From positions 588,711,574-588,775,573 of the forward strand of contig CM066036.1 of the NCBI GenBank assembly GCA_033557465.1: 64,000 bases of DNA, written 5' to 3'. This document shows, piece after piece, positions 22,850-33,019 of the stretch. Below the pieces are notes generated by a model, which was not told the origin of the DNA, ran no database searches, and worked only from the letters and a program-made list of their open reading frames with translations. Made by a program: the position numbers and the translations under genes. This stretch comes from Ichthyophis bannanicus. Lineage: Eukaryota > Chordata > Amphibia > Gymnophiona > Ichthyophiidae. Within the stretch, counting starts at the first letter, position 1. Every line of letters begins with the position of its first letter.

Positions 22850-23260
22850 CCAGCATAAACCCATTTCTATTCCCAGCCCCATTATCAGCCCATTTCCAGT
22901 CCCAGCCTGCCCCTCCAACTCCAGTATCAGTCCATGTCCAGCCCCAGTTTCAGTCCATGTCCAGTCCTAGTCCCCATGCCCCGCAGCCCTAGTATTAGCC
23001 CATTTCTAGTCCCAGTCCCCCCCCACAGCTCCACTATTAGCCCATTTCCATTCCCAGTCCCCCCACAGCCCCTGTATAAGGCCATGACCAGTCTCAGTCG
23101 CCCCCAGCCCCGTATTAGTCTATTTCCAGTTACAGTCCCCCCCCCCCAGCCCAAGTAACAGCTCATTTCCAGTCACAGCTCCTTCTCAGCATTGGCCCTC
23201 TTCCAGTACCAGTCCTCTCTACCATCATCAACCCATTTACAGTGCTCAAGCCCCTTTCCA
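22850..23260. repeat. Degenerate C-rich tandem repeat
   Basis: About seven or more diverged repeats of a 'agcccatttccagtcccagtccc..cagc' unit, roughly 45-65 bp each. Frames on both strands here (Pro-rich on plus, Gly-rich on minus) are by-products of the repeat. Confidence 0.75.
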
Positions 23261-23460
23261 GTTCCTTGTTCCCTCACCATACATTAGCTCCCTAATCCCA
23301 GCCTCCCCCCATCAGCTCTGGCAATCTGTCCACCTCCTCCCCCAGATCACTCCTCCTGCTCCATGCTTAACACAACCACAGGAGCAAAACGACAGTGCTA
23401 CTGTGGCCTGCAGCTGTGTTAAGCGTTAATATGGCCACGGCTGCCTCCTTTCTTTCTTTG

Positions 23461-23693
23461 CCTGCTCTGTACTGCCACAGCCATATTAACAGTCACGGGA
23501 GCATTTTCCTTTCCTCTTGCGGCTGCGCTGAACTGAAGCAGCCAGCCGTGACACTTTTAGTAAAGCAGTAAGTGCTTATTTTACTTTCCTAAAAGTGCCA
23601 AGGCTGGACTGCTTCAGCACAGCAGAGCCAAGGGAGGAAAGGAAAATGCTGCCACAGCCATGTTATAAGACGGCCACGGCAGTACAGAACAGG
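23461..23693. repeat. Imperfect palindrome with ~110-bp arms
   Basis: 23461-23572 pairs with 23583-23693: 'tctgtactgcc', 'gcattttcctttcctc' and 'gctgaa..gaagcag' appear in both arms in opposite directions, with mismatches. Loop of about 10 bp. Looks like an old foldback or a self-complementary transposon. Confidence 0.65.
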
Positions 23694-24394
23694 GAGAGGA
23701 GGTGGGAGATGGAATGTGAATTATTTACACCTCCTCAAGAAGTGCTGGAACGCCATTCCACCCCGTTCTGCCACAAATTAAGCCCTTCCTATAGCCCTGT
23801 TCGTACACTCTGATCCCAAGGAACAAATCTTTTGTCTATTCCCTCAGTTGCTTGCTCATAACATGAATCTATTTGTACTTCAGTGTTCTCCTTTTTTGGC
23901 TTCCTTAATGTGGAATGCTCTACTGCATGATATTTACAGCAAATCCTTTTATGATAAATTCTAAACTTCTTTGAGAAAATACTTTTAGAAAGTGCTTAGT
24001 GTCATATGATGCAGTAAACTTTACAGCTTTTCAATTTTTGAGTTGATCAATAGATTCTTCATCTTAGTAAGCTTTAGCCACAGATACGGGTCTGGCCTTT
24101 TCTTATCCTATTTACTTGCTCTCTTATTTTTGTTTCGTCTATCTCCTACATGAGATTCTAGTTCTTTTCTGAGATTCTTTCAGTTTTGTAGATTCCAGGG
24201 GTTATTTTGGAAGCCCTGTTCATGTTTTGGATGTCCGAAAATGGGCATAGAGAGGTCCAGAGACGTCTCCGGAGCCATTTTAGAAGCTGGGTCTGTGGAC
24301 GTCCCTAACACAAAGATGTCCAAGTCTGAACAGCAGTGTAGTAGAGGCATGGCTGGGACATTGCCAAGAACTTGGACGTCCCTGCCTGATCTCA
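23694..24394. other. No clear gene; possible old LINE end near 23890-24010
   Basis: At 23895-24000 a plus translation resembles the 'LMWNALLHDIYSKSFYDKF' end of an L2-type RT, very degraded. 24220-24360 repeats short 'ggacgtcc' units. Nothing else recognised. Confidence 0.35.
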
Positions 24395-24770
24395 GTAAAA
24401 TCATGGACCTCTGGGGTCATTCCCCAACTCTTTGGAATGCGTTGCGCATGGAGATGGATCTGATAACATTCCAGAGGCAGCTGAAGACCTTGCTCTTTCC
24501 AACAGGCTGATGGGGTTGGTTGGTGGGTAGCGGGTAGCATGGCAGGGGGGGATGTTGGTCCAGCAGGGCAGTAGTTGGCAGCAGTTGTCTCTTTGTGTAT
24601 TTTATTTTAATTTTTAATTTTATTTTATTTTGGAGTGGTTTGGGGTTCATGTTGGGAGGGGCTGGTGTGGGATTATTGTGTTGTATTTTTTCCGTTGTAC
24701 ACTGCTTTGAATGCCGTGTTGATAAGGCGATTAACAAATGTTTTAAAATAAATAAATAAAAATAATATAC
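24395..24770 (+). pseudogene. L2-like LINE 3' end
   Basis: Translation of 24405-24510 gives the RT terminus 'SPTLWNALRMEMDLITFQRQLKTLLF' region; the untranslated part ends with 'tgtacactgctttgaatgcc..aaggcgatt' and an (AAATA)n tail at 24750-24770. Rest of the LINE is missing. Confidence 0.7.
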
Positions 24771-25274
24771 CTGCTCCAGGCATCTGAAAAGTGCTCCTTT
24801 TGTTCGGCAAACATCTGGAGGGTGCAGAGAAGGAGATATACTAATACCACTTTTCGTTTACAATATGTCTGCTAACACTGATGGGAAATGGGGGCTCATG
24901 TTTTCATTTTGCTGTGTCCCTGGACGTGCCCTTAGGCTAGCTTACAGGAGATGCATGACTTCACCCCATGCTTTCCTAAGGGGGACACCTGTGTGGTTGC
25001 CAGGGTGGACGTCCATGTTAGGGATGTATATGTTCTTGAAATTGGCTGGAGATATACTGTAATATCCTTGGCATTTTTCTGCACGTTCCGCCTTGGACAT
25101 CCTTTCTAAACTGCCATTTCCTATGTACTGTAAATTGCCTCAATGCTATGACTAGTGAAAGGTGATCAAGTAAATCCAAAATAAAACAATAAAGAAACAT
25201 CACTACTCTGGGGCTGATTTTATAAGGGAGCCGAGTAAAGATATGTGCCATGTACAGTACACGCATATGCCACT
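24771..25274. other. No gene recognised
   Basis: Unassigned sequence. Starts just after a LINE tail; contains a 'ggacgtcca' motif shared with 24240-24390. Confidence 0.4.
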
Positions 25275-25735
25275 ATGCATGTTTTATTTATTTAACAGGT
25301 CTTATATACTGCCTTATCATATACATTTAAAGCGGTTTACAATGAACAGTTATAGCAACAAGCTTTACATTGAACAGGGTTATTCAACTTGGAGGTTACA
25401 TGGGGTAAAACAAGCAATTAATTGTCAGTTGCTAACTATATACAAGATCACTAGCTGTGTTTCATGGTCCAGTTGCTGTTACTGTTAATCATCATTTTCC
25501 GGGGTCGTTCCGAAGTATTCCAGGAACAGATGGGTCTTTATGGCCTTTCTAAAGTCTGTTAGGTCTTTGATCTCATGTGTTGATGTGGGGAGATCATTCC
25601 ACAGCTTGGGTGCAAATAGGGAGAAGGCTCTGTTGCAGGTGGATTGGTTTGTTTTCCTGAAGTTTAGTGGGGTCTCTAGGATGCTGTTATCTGTTCCTCT
25701 CCTTGTTCTGGTAGGCGGTGTTTTCTTTTAAAGGA
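25275..25735 (-). pseudogene. L2-like LINE 3' end
   Basis: Read on plus, the tail comes first ('tatttatttaac', 'ctgccttatc..aaagcggtttacaatg' at 25285-25345), then the untranslated part, then at 25500-25640 the minus-strand RT C-terminal block with 'LFAP..LWNDLP' and 'FRKAIKTHLFLEYF'. 5' truncated. Confidence 0.75.
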
Positions 25736-26597
25736 TTTACATGCCTGAATGGTGCTTACATGTATACTTTAGACAGTCGCTACTCTGCAAGTGCACATTT
25801 AAGTCCTATCATGAATATTTTCAGTGTTGAGTTTCAACGGAACACAAATTTATGCACGTAAGTTACAAAATATTATAACTTATGCACTTTTTTGAAAAAT
25901 CAAGGCCGGTGTAACTGCCCATGCCTCGATTTTTACACCACTTGCACCCCTATTTTATACAATAAAGTACATGCCTATTCTACTTTATAAAATAAACCTC
26001 AAATATGTGTATGCCATTGTGCATTAACTCATGCGAGTTTACATAAAGGGGCCCTTTTACTAATTGTGTCCCCAATCTGTTTACTCCAAGCCTCTTCTTC
26101 GTTTTTTGCTGTGTGTCCTAGCTCTTTATCTTAACTAGACTGTAAGCTCCAAAAAGAAGGGACTGTCTTATGTATCTCTGTACAGTGCTGCATACATCTG
26201 GCATACATTATACAAATGATTAATAGGATGAAGAACAAGACTAGGAAGAATACATATTCAAAGAGAAACTCCCTGCATGGTTTTAATTTAAAAGTATGCA
26301 TGCACAGGTAAGGGAGCGCAAAACCCTCCACAGATTTTAGTACTACTACTGCTACTTCTGCTCCTGCTGGGCCTATGTGGCGCTGTACAGACACTTATAA
26401 GAAGACAGTCCTGAATGCTTACAGCTTACAATCCAGTCCAGACAAACACGCTTAGCAAACGAGAGATTCAAAGCGATTCTGCTTTTACTTTGGGTGGAAA
26501 AAAGACAGAAGAACTAGGCAGACAGATTTGACAATTTAGTTCTGTGAGTGGACTTGGCTTTCTCAACCTAACCCTTCCCCCCCACCCCGGGAACACT
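25736..26597. other. Unassigned DNA with two short retroelement tails
   Basis: 26115-26225 (plus) reads 'actagactgtaagctcc..agggactgtctt..tgtacagtgctgca', the 3' end shared by L2 and MIR-type repeats. 26340-26425 carries a similar end on minus ('ggcgctgtacag' after a (TAC)n-like run). No gene seen. Confidence 0.5.
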
Positions 26598-27033
26598 GGG
26601 GGGCATATTCGGTGGCTGTGGCCAGCACTGTTAAAGTGGCTGCTTATCACCACTTTAAGTTATAACCCAATATTCAGTTCCAGGCCATATCTGGTGATCA
26701 GCACTGAATATCTGGTTTGCCTGGATAGCACTTTAACTATCCAGTCAGCAGCAATATTGAGCTGCTAAGCAGCTAGCTAAAATACCTTTCAACTGTCCTA
26801 ACTATAGCTGGTTAGCAATTCAATATTGCCACTGACTGCGTAGCAAAAGGTGTCGCCCCTGCTCTGTCTCTGGAACACCCTGACGCTAACAGTTAGCATG
26901 AAGGCATTTAACCCAGTTAGGAGGAGCTATACAGCAGCAGTGACCACTTTAGTGCTGTTGAATATCCCGCTGGCTACATTTTAGCCAGTTAGCAGATCTG
27001 ATAACCGGCTAAAACATTTTAAATATGCCTTCC
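26598..27033. repeat. Multi-hairpin element, second family
   Basis: Ends 'ggggggcatattc' and 'aaatatgccttcc' form short terminal inverted repeats. Inside are successive hairpins: 'taaagtgg'/'ccacttta' (26631-26661), 'aatattcagt'/'actgaatatc' (26678-26713), 'gatagcactttaactatc' (26723-26740) and 'gctgctaagcagc'. It resembles the element at 60438-60822 in plan and in motifs such as 'gaatatctgg' and 'ggttagc'. Confidence 0.6.
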
Positions 27034-27199
27034 TCGATAGCCAGCAAGATGGTGGCGTGAGCAGCTACACGGCTGAATGTGCAGTGTGTTGGCTGAGACT
27101 GAGACTCGAATGCTCTGGTGCCTACCTCTACCTCGATGCCGAGGGCAATGATCCAGTTTCTGCTCATCTTTGCGTCAGCCACCAGCCTGTAAATTGTAT
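27034..27199. other. No gene recognised
   Basis: Short unassigned stretch containing 'gcaagatggtggcg', reminiscent of LINE 5' ends but not enough to call. Confidence 0.3.
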
Positions 27200-27360
27200 A
27201 TATTGTTATTGTATATAGTTACCCTGTTAGCCAAGTTGAATTTCCTGTTCATATGTAAACACAAAGTACTATTGGAAATGTGTATGTTCGTTGTTTATTG
27301 TAAACCGCACTGATGCTGAATAGCGCGGTATAAAAGAGACTTTAAATAAATAAATAAATA
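27200..27360 (+). mobile_element. L2-like LINE 3' tail
   Basis: Contains 'ttgtaaaccgcactgatgc..agcgcggtataaaa' followed by (AAAT)n at 27341-27360, the plus-strand version of the L2-like 3' end. Confidence 0.65.
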
Positions 27361-28121
27361 TGCCTGCTGTGCTCTCGGCAGACGCTAGTGAGAGCGGGGC
27401 ATCTCTGAGCCCCGAGCAATGGACAGCCCTGCCACTGCCGTGACAAGATGCAGCACCTGTGGGGAAGACACTGGAACTTGGAGGGAAGTCCCTGGGTTCT
27501 TTTTCATTGGTGGAGGTTCCCTCTATCAGGGGTCTTCTTTGGAGGCTCAATGGAGGCTCCAGATTGGGGAGCTCTTTCAGCAGTGGCTGTGAGACTGGCT
27601 GGATGCTGGATGTGTTATGTGATGCTATTGAAGCAGTTGATTCTTCTTTGGCAAATTTTGATGACTTATATGTTAAAGCAATTATCTGATTATTGTTTCT
27701 TTAATAATGCATTTTCATTCAATTTTGTTGGATGTAAAACTGTTTAAATTGCATAAATAAAAAATTGAAACAAAAATATGCCTTCCCCCACACTTTTAGT
27801 TTTTTAAAGCAACTAAAAATGCTTGTACACTGAGCAATGTGTGCATTTTTTAGATGCTCCGAGCAGGCAAAACTATCAGATTTGAAAAACGTGTTGCAGG
27901 CATTGGGCAGAAAATAATGAATGTACAATTGTAATTTAAGATGTATGCGGGGAGGGGAATTTTGAAAGTCGATTCCCATAGGCGAAATGCTTTTTCCTGG
28001 GTAAATCAACTTTTGGAGAATTGCCCACCTTCAATGCAGGTAAAAGCTCAAACGTGGTTCTACAACACTGTGCATGCCTTGCAGAGCTGTGTAATGTGAC
28101 AAGGAAGCCTGTTTTGAGCCT
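27361..28121. other. No gene recognised
   Basis: Contains overlapping plus frames at 27448-27747 with no known motif. Nothing assignable. Confidence 0.4.
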
Positions 28122-28514
28122 ATGAGTATAGAAAAGGCCAATGACTTTAACTTAGAGAAAGGAGAAATCCCTGCAGGGCATGGATTTCAGGCCCCTCATA
28201 GAGAAAGAAACCTGAGAGAGAAAAAGTTCAGGCAGCCACACCCTAACTCCTATGACGTAACTGCAGGCTTGAGAGGTGATTACAATCACCTGGGAGGAGT
28301 GGAGGAATGGCCGGAGCCCTGGAGAGGGAAATATAATTCTGGCTGCACTACTCCTCTAGTTGCACAGGTTCTCCAAGAGAAAGTGAAACTGCTTCCAGGG
28401 ATGATGGGGAATCCACCACCAGACTCGCCCCCATCAGCGGAAGAGGTAACTGCACCACATTGTACAAGCATGTTCATCGGATCAGTTTTCTTAGGCCGCG
28501 ATGTGCTTGAATAA
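28122..28514 (+). CDS. Unrecognised 130-codon reading frame
   Basis: The longest frame in an otherwise unassigned stretch. The product is hydrophilic, with Arg/Lys/Glu-rich N-terminal half and a Pro/Ser-rich segment near residue 100, no signal peptide or membrane span, and no motif I know. No splice context or neighbour supports a host gene. It could be part of an LTR or internal region of another retroelement. Low confidence that it is translated. Confidence 0.2.
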   Translation: MSIEKANDFNLEKGEIPAGHGFQAPHRERNLREKKFRQPHPNSYDVTAGLRGDYNHLGGVEEWPEPWRGKYNSGCTTPLVAQVLQEKVKLLPGMMGNPPPDSPPSAEEVTAPHCTSMFIGSVFLGRDVLE

Positions 28515-28786
28515 GATCCCATGGAGTGGGACCAAAATGTTCATTTCCACTTTCCCATAAACTCAGGTCAGAGGCTCACATCGGAAGAGTTGCTGTCACC
28601 ATCTTACACGTGCCCTGAGTTTTGTTTTCATTCCCATAAGCTCTCTTATCTTCCTGGATATATGTCATTATTTCCTTATTTCCCTTATATTTTTGAAGGC
28701 AATTTCTGCTTCACCAGGGTTAAGATGGCAGGAATTTTAGCTGGCTATAGGACTTTGGATTTTGGGGTTTTATCCTTTCATGACTT
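28515..28786. other. No gene recognised
   Basis: Unassigned sequence. Confidence 0.4.
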
Positions 28787-29036
28787 ATTAAGGATATACT
28801 GTAGACCCCATATGAAATCTGTTCAGCCATTTCACTTGATATGTGTAGTGTCCATGTCTCACTGTTGTAAAGAAGGGGACTGACACCACAGACTTTGTAG
28901 AGACTAATTTTGGTGCATTACATAGTTGCTCCAAATGTTTTGCAAGGCTAGACAAACTGGTGACAGCTTTACCAATTTGCAAATTTAACTGTTGTGACAT
29001 ACTAGTGAGCACATCTCTGTTTATACTTCAGTCTAA
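28787..29036 (-). pseudogene. Non-LTR reverse transcriptase C-terminal remnant, part 2
   Basis: Minus translation shows 'LNLQIGKAVTSLSSLAKHL' then, with a frame change, 'VSPLLYNSETWTL', matching the 'NxRIGKA..L' and 'LLYGSETWT' blocks of vertebrate LINE-derived RT ends. Degraded. Together with 30370-30660 it looks like one copy split by 29037-30300. Confidence 0.5.
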
Positions 29037-29984
29037 TGCTAGGGGTCACCCTAGAAAACAGGAGAGTTCTGAAGACAGTAAGCCACAGGAATGTTGGGAG
29101 ATGTAGTCCCAGGGGCTTCTAAACTGAGAGATGCAAGCAGTCTGCGACGTATAGTAGCAAAGCAACATGGACTTAGGGTCCAAGTGAAGGGAATCAAACA
29201 CATGAGGCCAATTAGGAAGACTGTGGCTGAGTGGAAGAAAAGCCCAGACTACAGAGAGGACGAAGGGAGGGGAGAGGCAAACCTGAAAGCTAGAAATGCC
29301 ATGAGATGGGTTCAGAAGAAGGTAATACTGAGGTAGAATACTTGCTTAATGGGCAGACCCTCATATAAAGTAGGAACTGAAATGGTTTGATTGAGAAGGA
29401 ATTAAGGAACTACCTTGATTTCGGGCAGAGACAGAGGAACAATATGTGGCTCGTGTGAATAGTCTTATCTAAAAGCAATAGGGAAAATTTCACCTGGTGT
29501 TTAAATACCTGGGTAAGCAGTCTGTACTGAGGAATAAACAGACAAGCTAGGTGAGTAAACTACAGTGCCAGGAATACCTTTAGGAATGCACACTGGGTTG
29601 CAACCTGTACTTTAGGATTGTATGTAGGATGGGAGTGTTACTGACAGGGTGAGATAATCTCCTGATTGACTAAAGTCAAGGCTTTATATTTGTGGTACTT
29701 AGAAACAAACAAGTTAGCTGCAGCAGTTAAGAAGCTGTGATTAGAGAAGCTCTATTAGTTGTCTGTAAATGCATTTTGATTAAGCTACGCAAGCAACAAT
29801 AAGTTTATTGTAAAAGTTAACTGGAAATGTGCTGTTTAAAAAATCACAGGCTAAAATTAGGACCATAAAGAGTCATAATCTCTGAGCCTAAGGAATGTTG
29901 TTGTTGTAATTGTGCAGTGGCTTATGGTAGAACAAGGAACTGCATCTTAGTTATGGAAAACTGGCAAATGAGAATTACTTGTTA
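29037..29984. other. Unassigned; possibly LTR-like sequence
   Basis: 29088-29110 reads 'aatgttgggagatgtagtccc', similar in style to element A's LTR ('gattgtgggaaatgcagtcc'), and 29530 has an AATAAA signal. This hints at a solo LTR or fragment, but I cannot define ends. Confidence 0.25.
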
Positions 29985-30260
29985 TTTTATTTATTTATTT
30001 CTCTTATATACTGTGCTATTTGACATCAGTGTGGTTTACATGGAACAGGGCATTATAACTTGGAGATAACTATTTTACAGGGAACATGGGCAATGGAAGG
30101 TTAAGTGGCTTGCCCAAGCCCACAAGGAGCACCTGTGGACCTAGAAACCCCAGTCCTTCCCGCCCAAGGTTGCTGTCCTCTAGTGGGATTTGAACCCCTG
30201 ACCTTCCAGCCTGAAGTACATTGCCCCAACCACTAGGCCACTCCTCCACTCCTTACACTT
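29985..30260 (-). repeat. L2-like tail joined to a tRNA-derived SINE-like head
   Basis: 29985-30060 is a minus-strand L2-like 3' end ('tttatttatttctcttatatactgtgc..agtgtggtttaca'). 30095-30260 in reverse gives 'gtggcctagtggttggggca' (A box) and 'ggggttcaaatccca' (B box). The whole reads as one SINE with a tRNA-like head and an L2-type tail on the minus strand. Confidence 0.6.
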
Positions 30261-30369
30261 GCAAATAAAGCTCATAGAAATATACTGGTCACTTGTTTTC
30301 TTCAGGAGAAGGGAGCTAGTGCTGAGGTCTTGAACCAAAGAGCTAACTCAAGGGGCATCTTTGTCAACT

Positions 30370-30660
30370 GAGAAGTGGTATGTGACGATGCATCACAAAT
30401 ATACAGACTTTTCAACAACCTTTAATATGTAGTTGTTGATGCTGATAGAAGGGGGCTTATCAACATCTTTTCTGTGTCCTAATGGTAAACCCAGTTTCCT
30501 GACCTGCATAGAAAAAATGATCCATGAGGCACTGGAGGTGTTCTTGACTGTGAGTTGTAGCAGCATCACCAACGGTAGTTCTCTAATGAGAGCTTTTACA
30601 GGGCAGTTTCTCCACTTGGGGTGAGTTTTGCGCATACTATGACAGTCGTGAACCTCACTT
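30370..30660 (-). pseudogene. Non-LTR reverse transcriptase C-terminal remnant, part 1
   Basis: The frame 30635-30393 shows 'SISINNYILKVVEKSVYL', which fits the 'I.I.G..L..V..F.YLGS' block just upstream of the region found at 28787-29036. Low identity; assignment by pattern only. Confidence 0.4.
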
Positions 30661-31564
30661 CTAAGCCAGGGTATGTGGAGTATGCTCTGAATCTCTCAAA
30701 TTTACTGCTATTGCTTGGTGTAGTACTTGCATCATGCCAAAGAGATTCTCCCTCTGGAGTTCTTAAAATGTTACATATATAGTTAATTTAACAAGATGTG
30801 CTTGGAAATTCCTTTTAATTAGGTGTCTGGCACTCGACATGATGGGAAATAACTTGGTATCTTTCTAACACATTTTCCTGGTCCCTGACCCAATTTCTTG
30901 GTACTTTAATATTTTCTCCCTCTCAATGCGTTTCACAGAGTAGCTGCTTGGCACTGACATCTCTATAGTCAATGCATTCTGGTGTTTTTCTCCTTTACTA
31001 CTATATCCGGCTTCCTCGTATTCTGCTTTTTATCGGTCAGACTGGGAGTATCCCAGGTGATCATAACCTCCTCACTCCCTGTAATTCTTTTACAGTAGGG
31101 TCATGATCCCAGTGCTTTTCTTGATTAGACTGTAAACTCTAAAGAGCAGGGCCTGTCTTCATCTCTGTTTGTACAGTGCTGCATGCGGTGAGTAGCTCTC
31201 TATGTTATGTGCTTACAGAGTTTCCAATGGATAAGGCGTGATACATTATTGTGCCTTTCTATTTAGAAATTTTCTGTCATCAGAACTTCACAGCCAGTTA
31301 TGAGGTGAGTCACCATTTCCAGGTCTTTCCCACAGAATCAACATTTGTCTGTTTTGCCAGTTTTTTCAATGCTCGCTGAAAACCATCTCTTCCGTAAGCT
31401 GCTGTCCTGGGCTGCAACTACCTTTCATCCTTCAGTTTCACACTTTTTACACACTTTGGTTTTAGCTCTGCTTTAGCACTTTGGTTTAGCTGAACTGATT
31501 TTTTTATGTAAGCATATTTTTTCAATTGTTGATCCAAATATTTTCTTTAACAGAAGTGAAGGCC
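30661..31564. other. Unassigned DNA with one L2/MIR-type tail
   Basis: 31128-31200 (plus) reads 'actgtaaactct..gcagggcctgtctt..tgtacagtgctgc', an L2/MIR-type 3' end. No gene seen elsewhere. Confidence 0.45.
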
Positions 31565-32110
31565 AATTCCATATTGTGCATCCCCGGGTGTCTGGACATC
31601 CAAAGTCACCGGGCTGTCCGGACGGCCTGGGGATGCACCTGATTCTGCTCCCACAGGGGCTAGACATCCCCATAGGAGCAAAATCACAGCATAGTGGCTG
31701 GATGTCCGGGATGTGTCCCGATTCAGGCGCCCCGGATGTCCACCCACATCACCGGTTAGCTTAGCCAGGCTCCTGCATGGAGCTATAGTGCCATGGTGTC
31801 TTGCTACCATGACACCGCAGCACCATGCAAGAGCCACAATCCCTGGCGGCAGTGGCAATCTCCTCTTTCCCCGCAGCCCAACCCTCGATCGGGCTTTCCA
31901 TGGCCAGGGTTGGGCTGCGAGGAATCCCCTGTGCCCCTCACCTGGTTCTTGGGCCCCTGCACCTTTATCCCCTGCTGTCCAGAGAGATTTATTCCACCTT
32001 GGAGGTGGAATAAGTCCCCTGTTTAAATGACCAACCCTGGATATACAGGGCTGATCTTGGAATCGGCCCTGTCTGGGGTCATGGTGCTGCCCACTGCCCA
32101 CCCCTCCCTC
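31565..32110 (+). repeat. Multi-hairpin repeat, copy C
   Basis: Hairpins in the same order as copy A, with an extra first one (31567-31636, 'gtgcatccccgg' pairing with 'cctggggatgcac'). Then 'gattctgctccc'/'aggagcaaaatc', 'ctcctgcatggagc' with 'gcaccatgcaagag', 'agcccaaccctcgatc'/'cagggttgggct', and 'ttattccaccttggaggtggaataa'. Confidence 0.7.
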
Positions 32111-32189
32111 AGTCTGCCCCCTCTCTCCCCTATCCAGAGCTCCTCACACATCTCCCCTATACATGCGGGGAGCTTTGGTGAGGGCTGAT

Positions 32190-32600
32190 GGTCCTACCCA
32201 TACAGGCCCCGCCCGACTAACTCAGTCAGGGCTTTTAAATGGAGTCGTGGTGCCATGGTGTCTGGTTGCCATGGCGCTGCGGCTCCATTTAAAAGCCACG
32301 AAGCCGGCTTCCAGAAAAAATGTTTATTCTCTGCAGCCCAACCCCCAATTTGGCCTCCCAGGGCCAGGGATGGACTGCGAGGAATTCTCTCTGCCCCCTG
32401 CCGCCCTTTCCCAGCCCCGGGCCCGCTGATCCCCGATGTCCAGGGAAGTTAATCCACCTCAGAGGTGAAATAACTTCCCCATTCAAGTCACCGGCCCTGG
32501 ACATACATGGCCGACATTAGAATTGGCCCTGTATGTCCAGGGCCGGCAACTGCCCACTGCCCGCCCTAATGCCCTCCCGATCCTTCCCTTTACCGCCCCT
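32190..32600 (+). repeat. Multi-hairpin repeat, copy D
   Basis: Head-to-tail after copy C. Shows 'gggcttttaaatggagtcg' pairing with 'cggctccatttaaaagcc', 'cagcccaacccccaatt' with 'ccagggatggactgcg', 'aatccacctcagaggtgaaat', and 'ggccctggacatacat'/'ctgtatgtccagggcc'. Confidence 0.7.
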
Positions 32601-32944
32601 GTCTAGCTTCCATGCCCCGTTGGGACATTCATCCCCACTATTCGTGGCACAGATTTGGGCCCCATGTTACTATGTTTACTATGTATTATTTATTAATGAT
32701 TTTTCTTGTAGCTGACTTCACAGAACTGTCCTATTCTTTTTTGTCCAAATTGCCTTTATAATGTCATCATACATGTCTCTGATAGCAGCACCTGTCTCCA
32801 GAGATCTGAAAACTATATAAAACTGGAGCCAGTAATCATTCAAAGAGTGACTATCTGACCTTAATTCCTTCATGCTTCTACTTAATGGAAGTGATACACT
32901 TCACTTCAGTAACTGGGATCATCTCAGTGTTTTTTCTGTGCTTT
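32601..32944. other. No gene recognised
   Basis: Unassigned stretch between a multi-hairpin repeat and a CR1 3' end. Confidence 0.4.
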
Positions 32945-33019
32945 CTACAGAAAAGCATAGAAACATGAAGGCAGAAAAATACCATATGGCCTATCCAGTC
33001 TGCCCTTCCATACTGACTA

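Noticed and set aside
22934..23166. Pro-rich and Gly-rich frames
   Set aside because: Products of the C-rich tandem repeat, not genes.
28122..28514. Host gene exon
   Set aside because: No recognisable domain or supporting splice context; kept only as a low-confidence frame.
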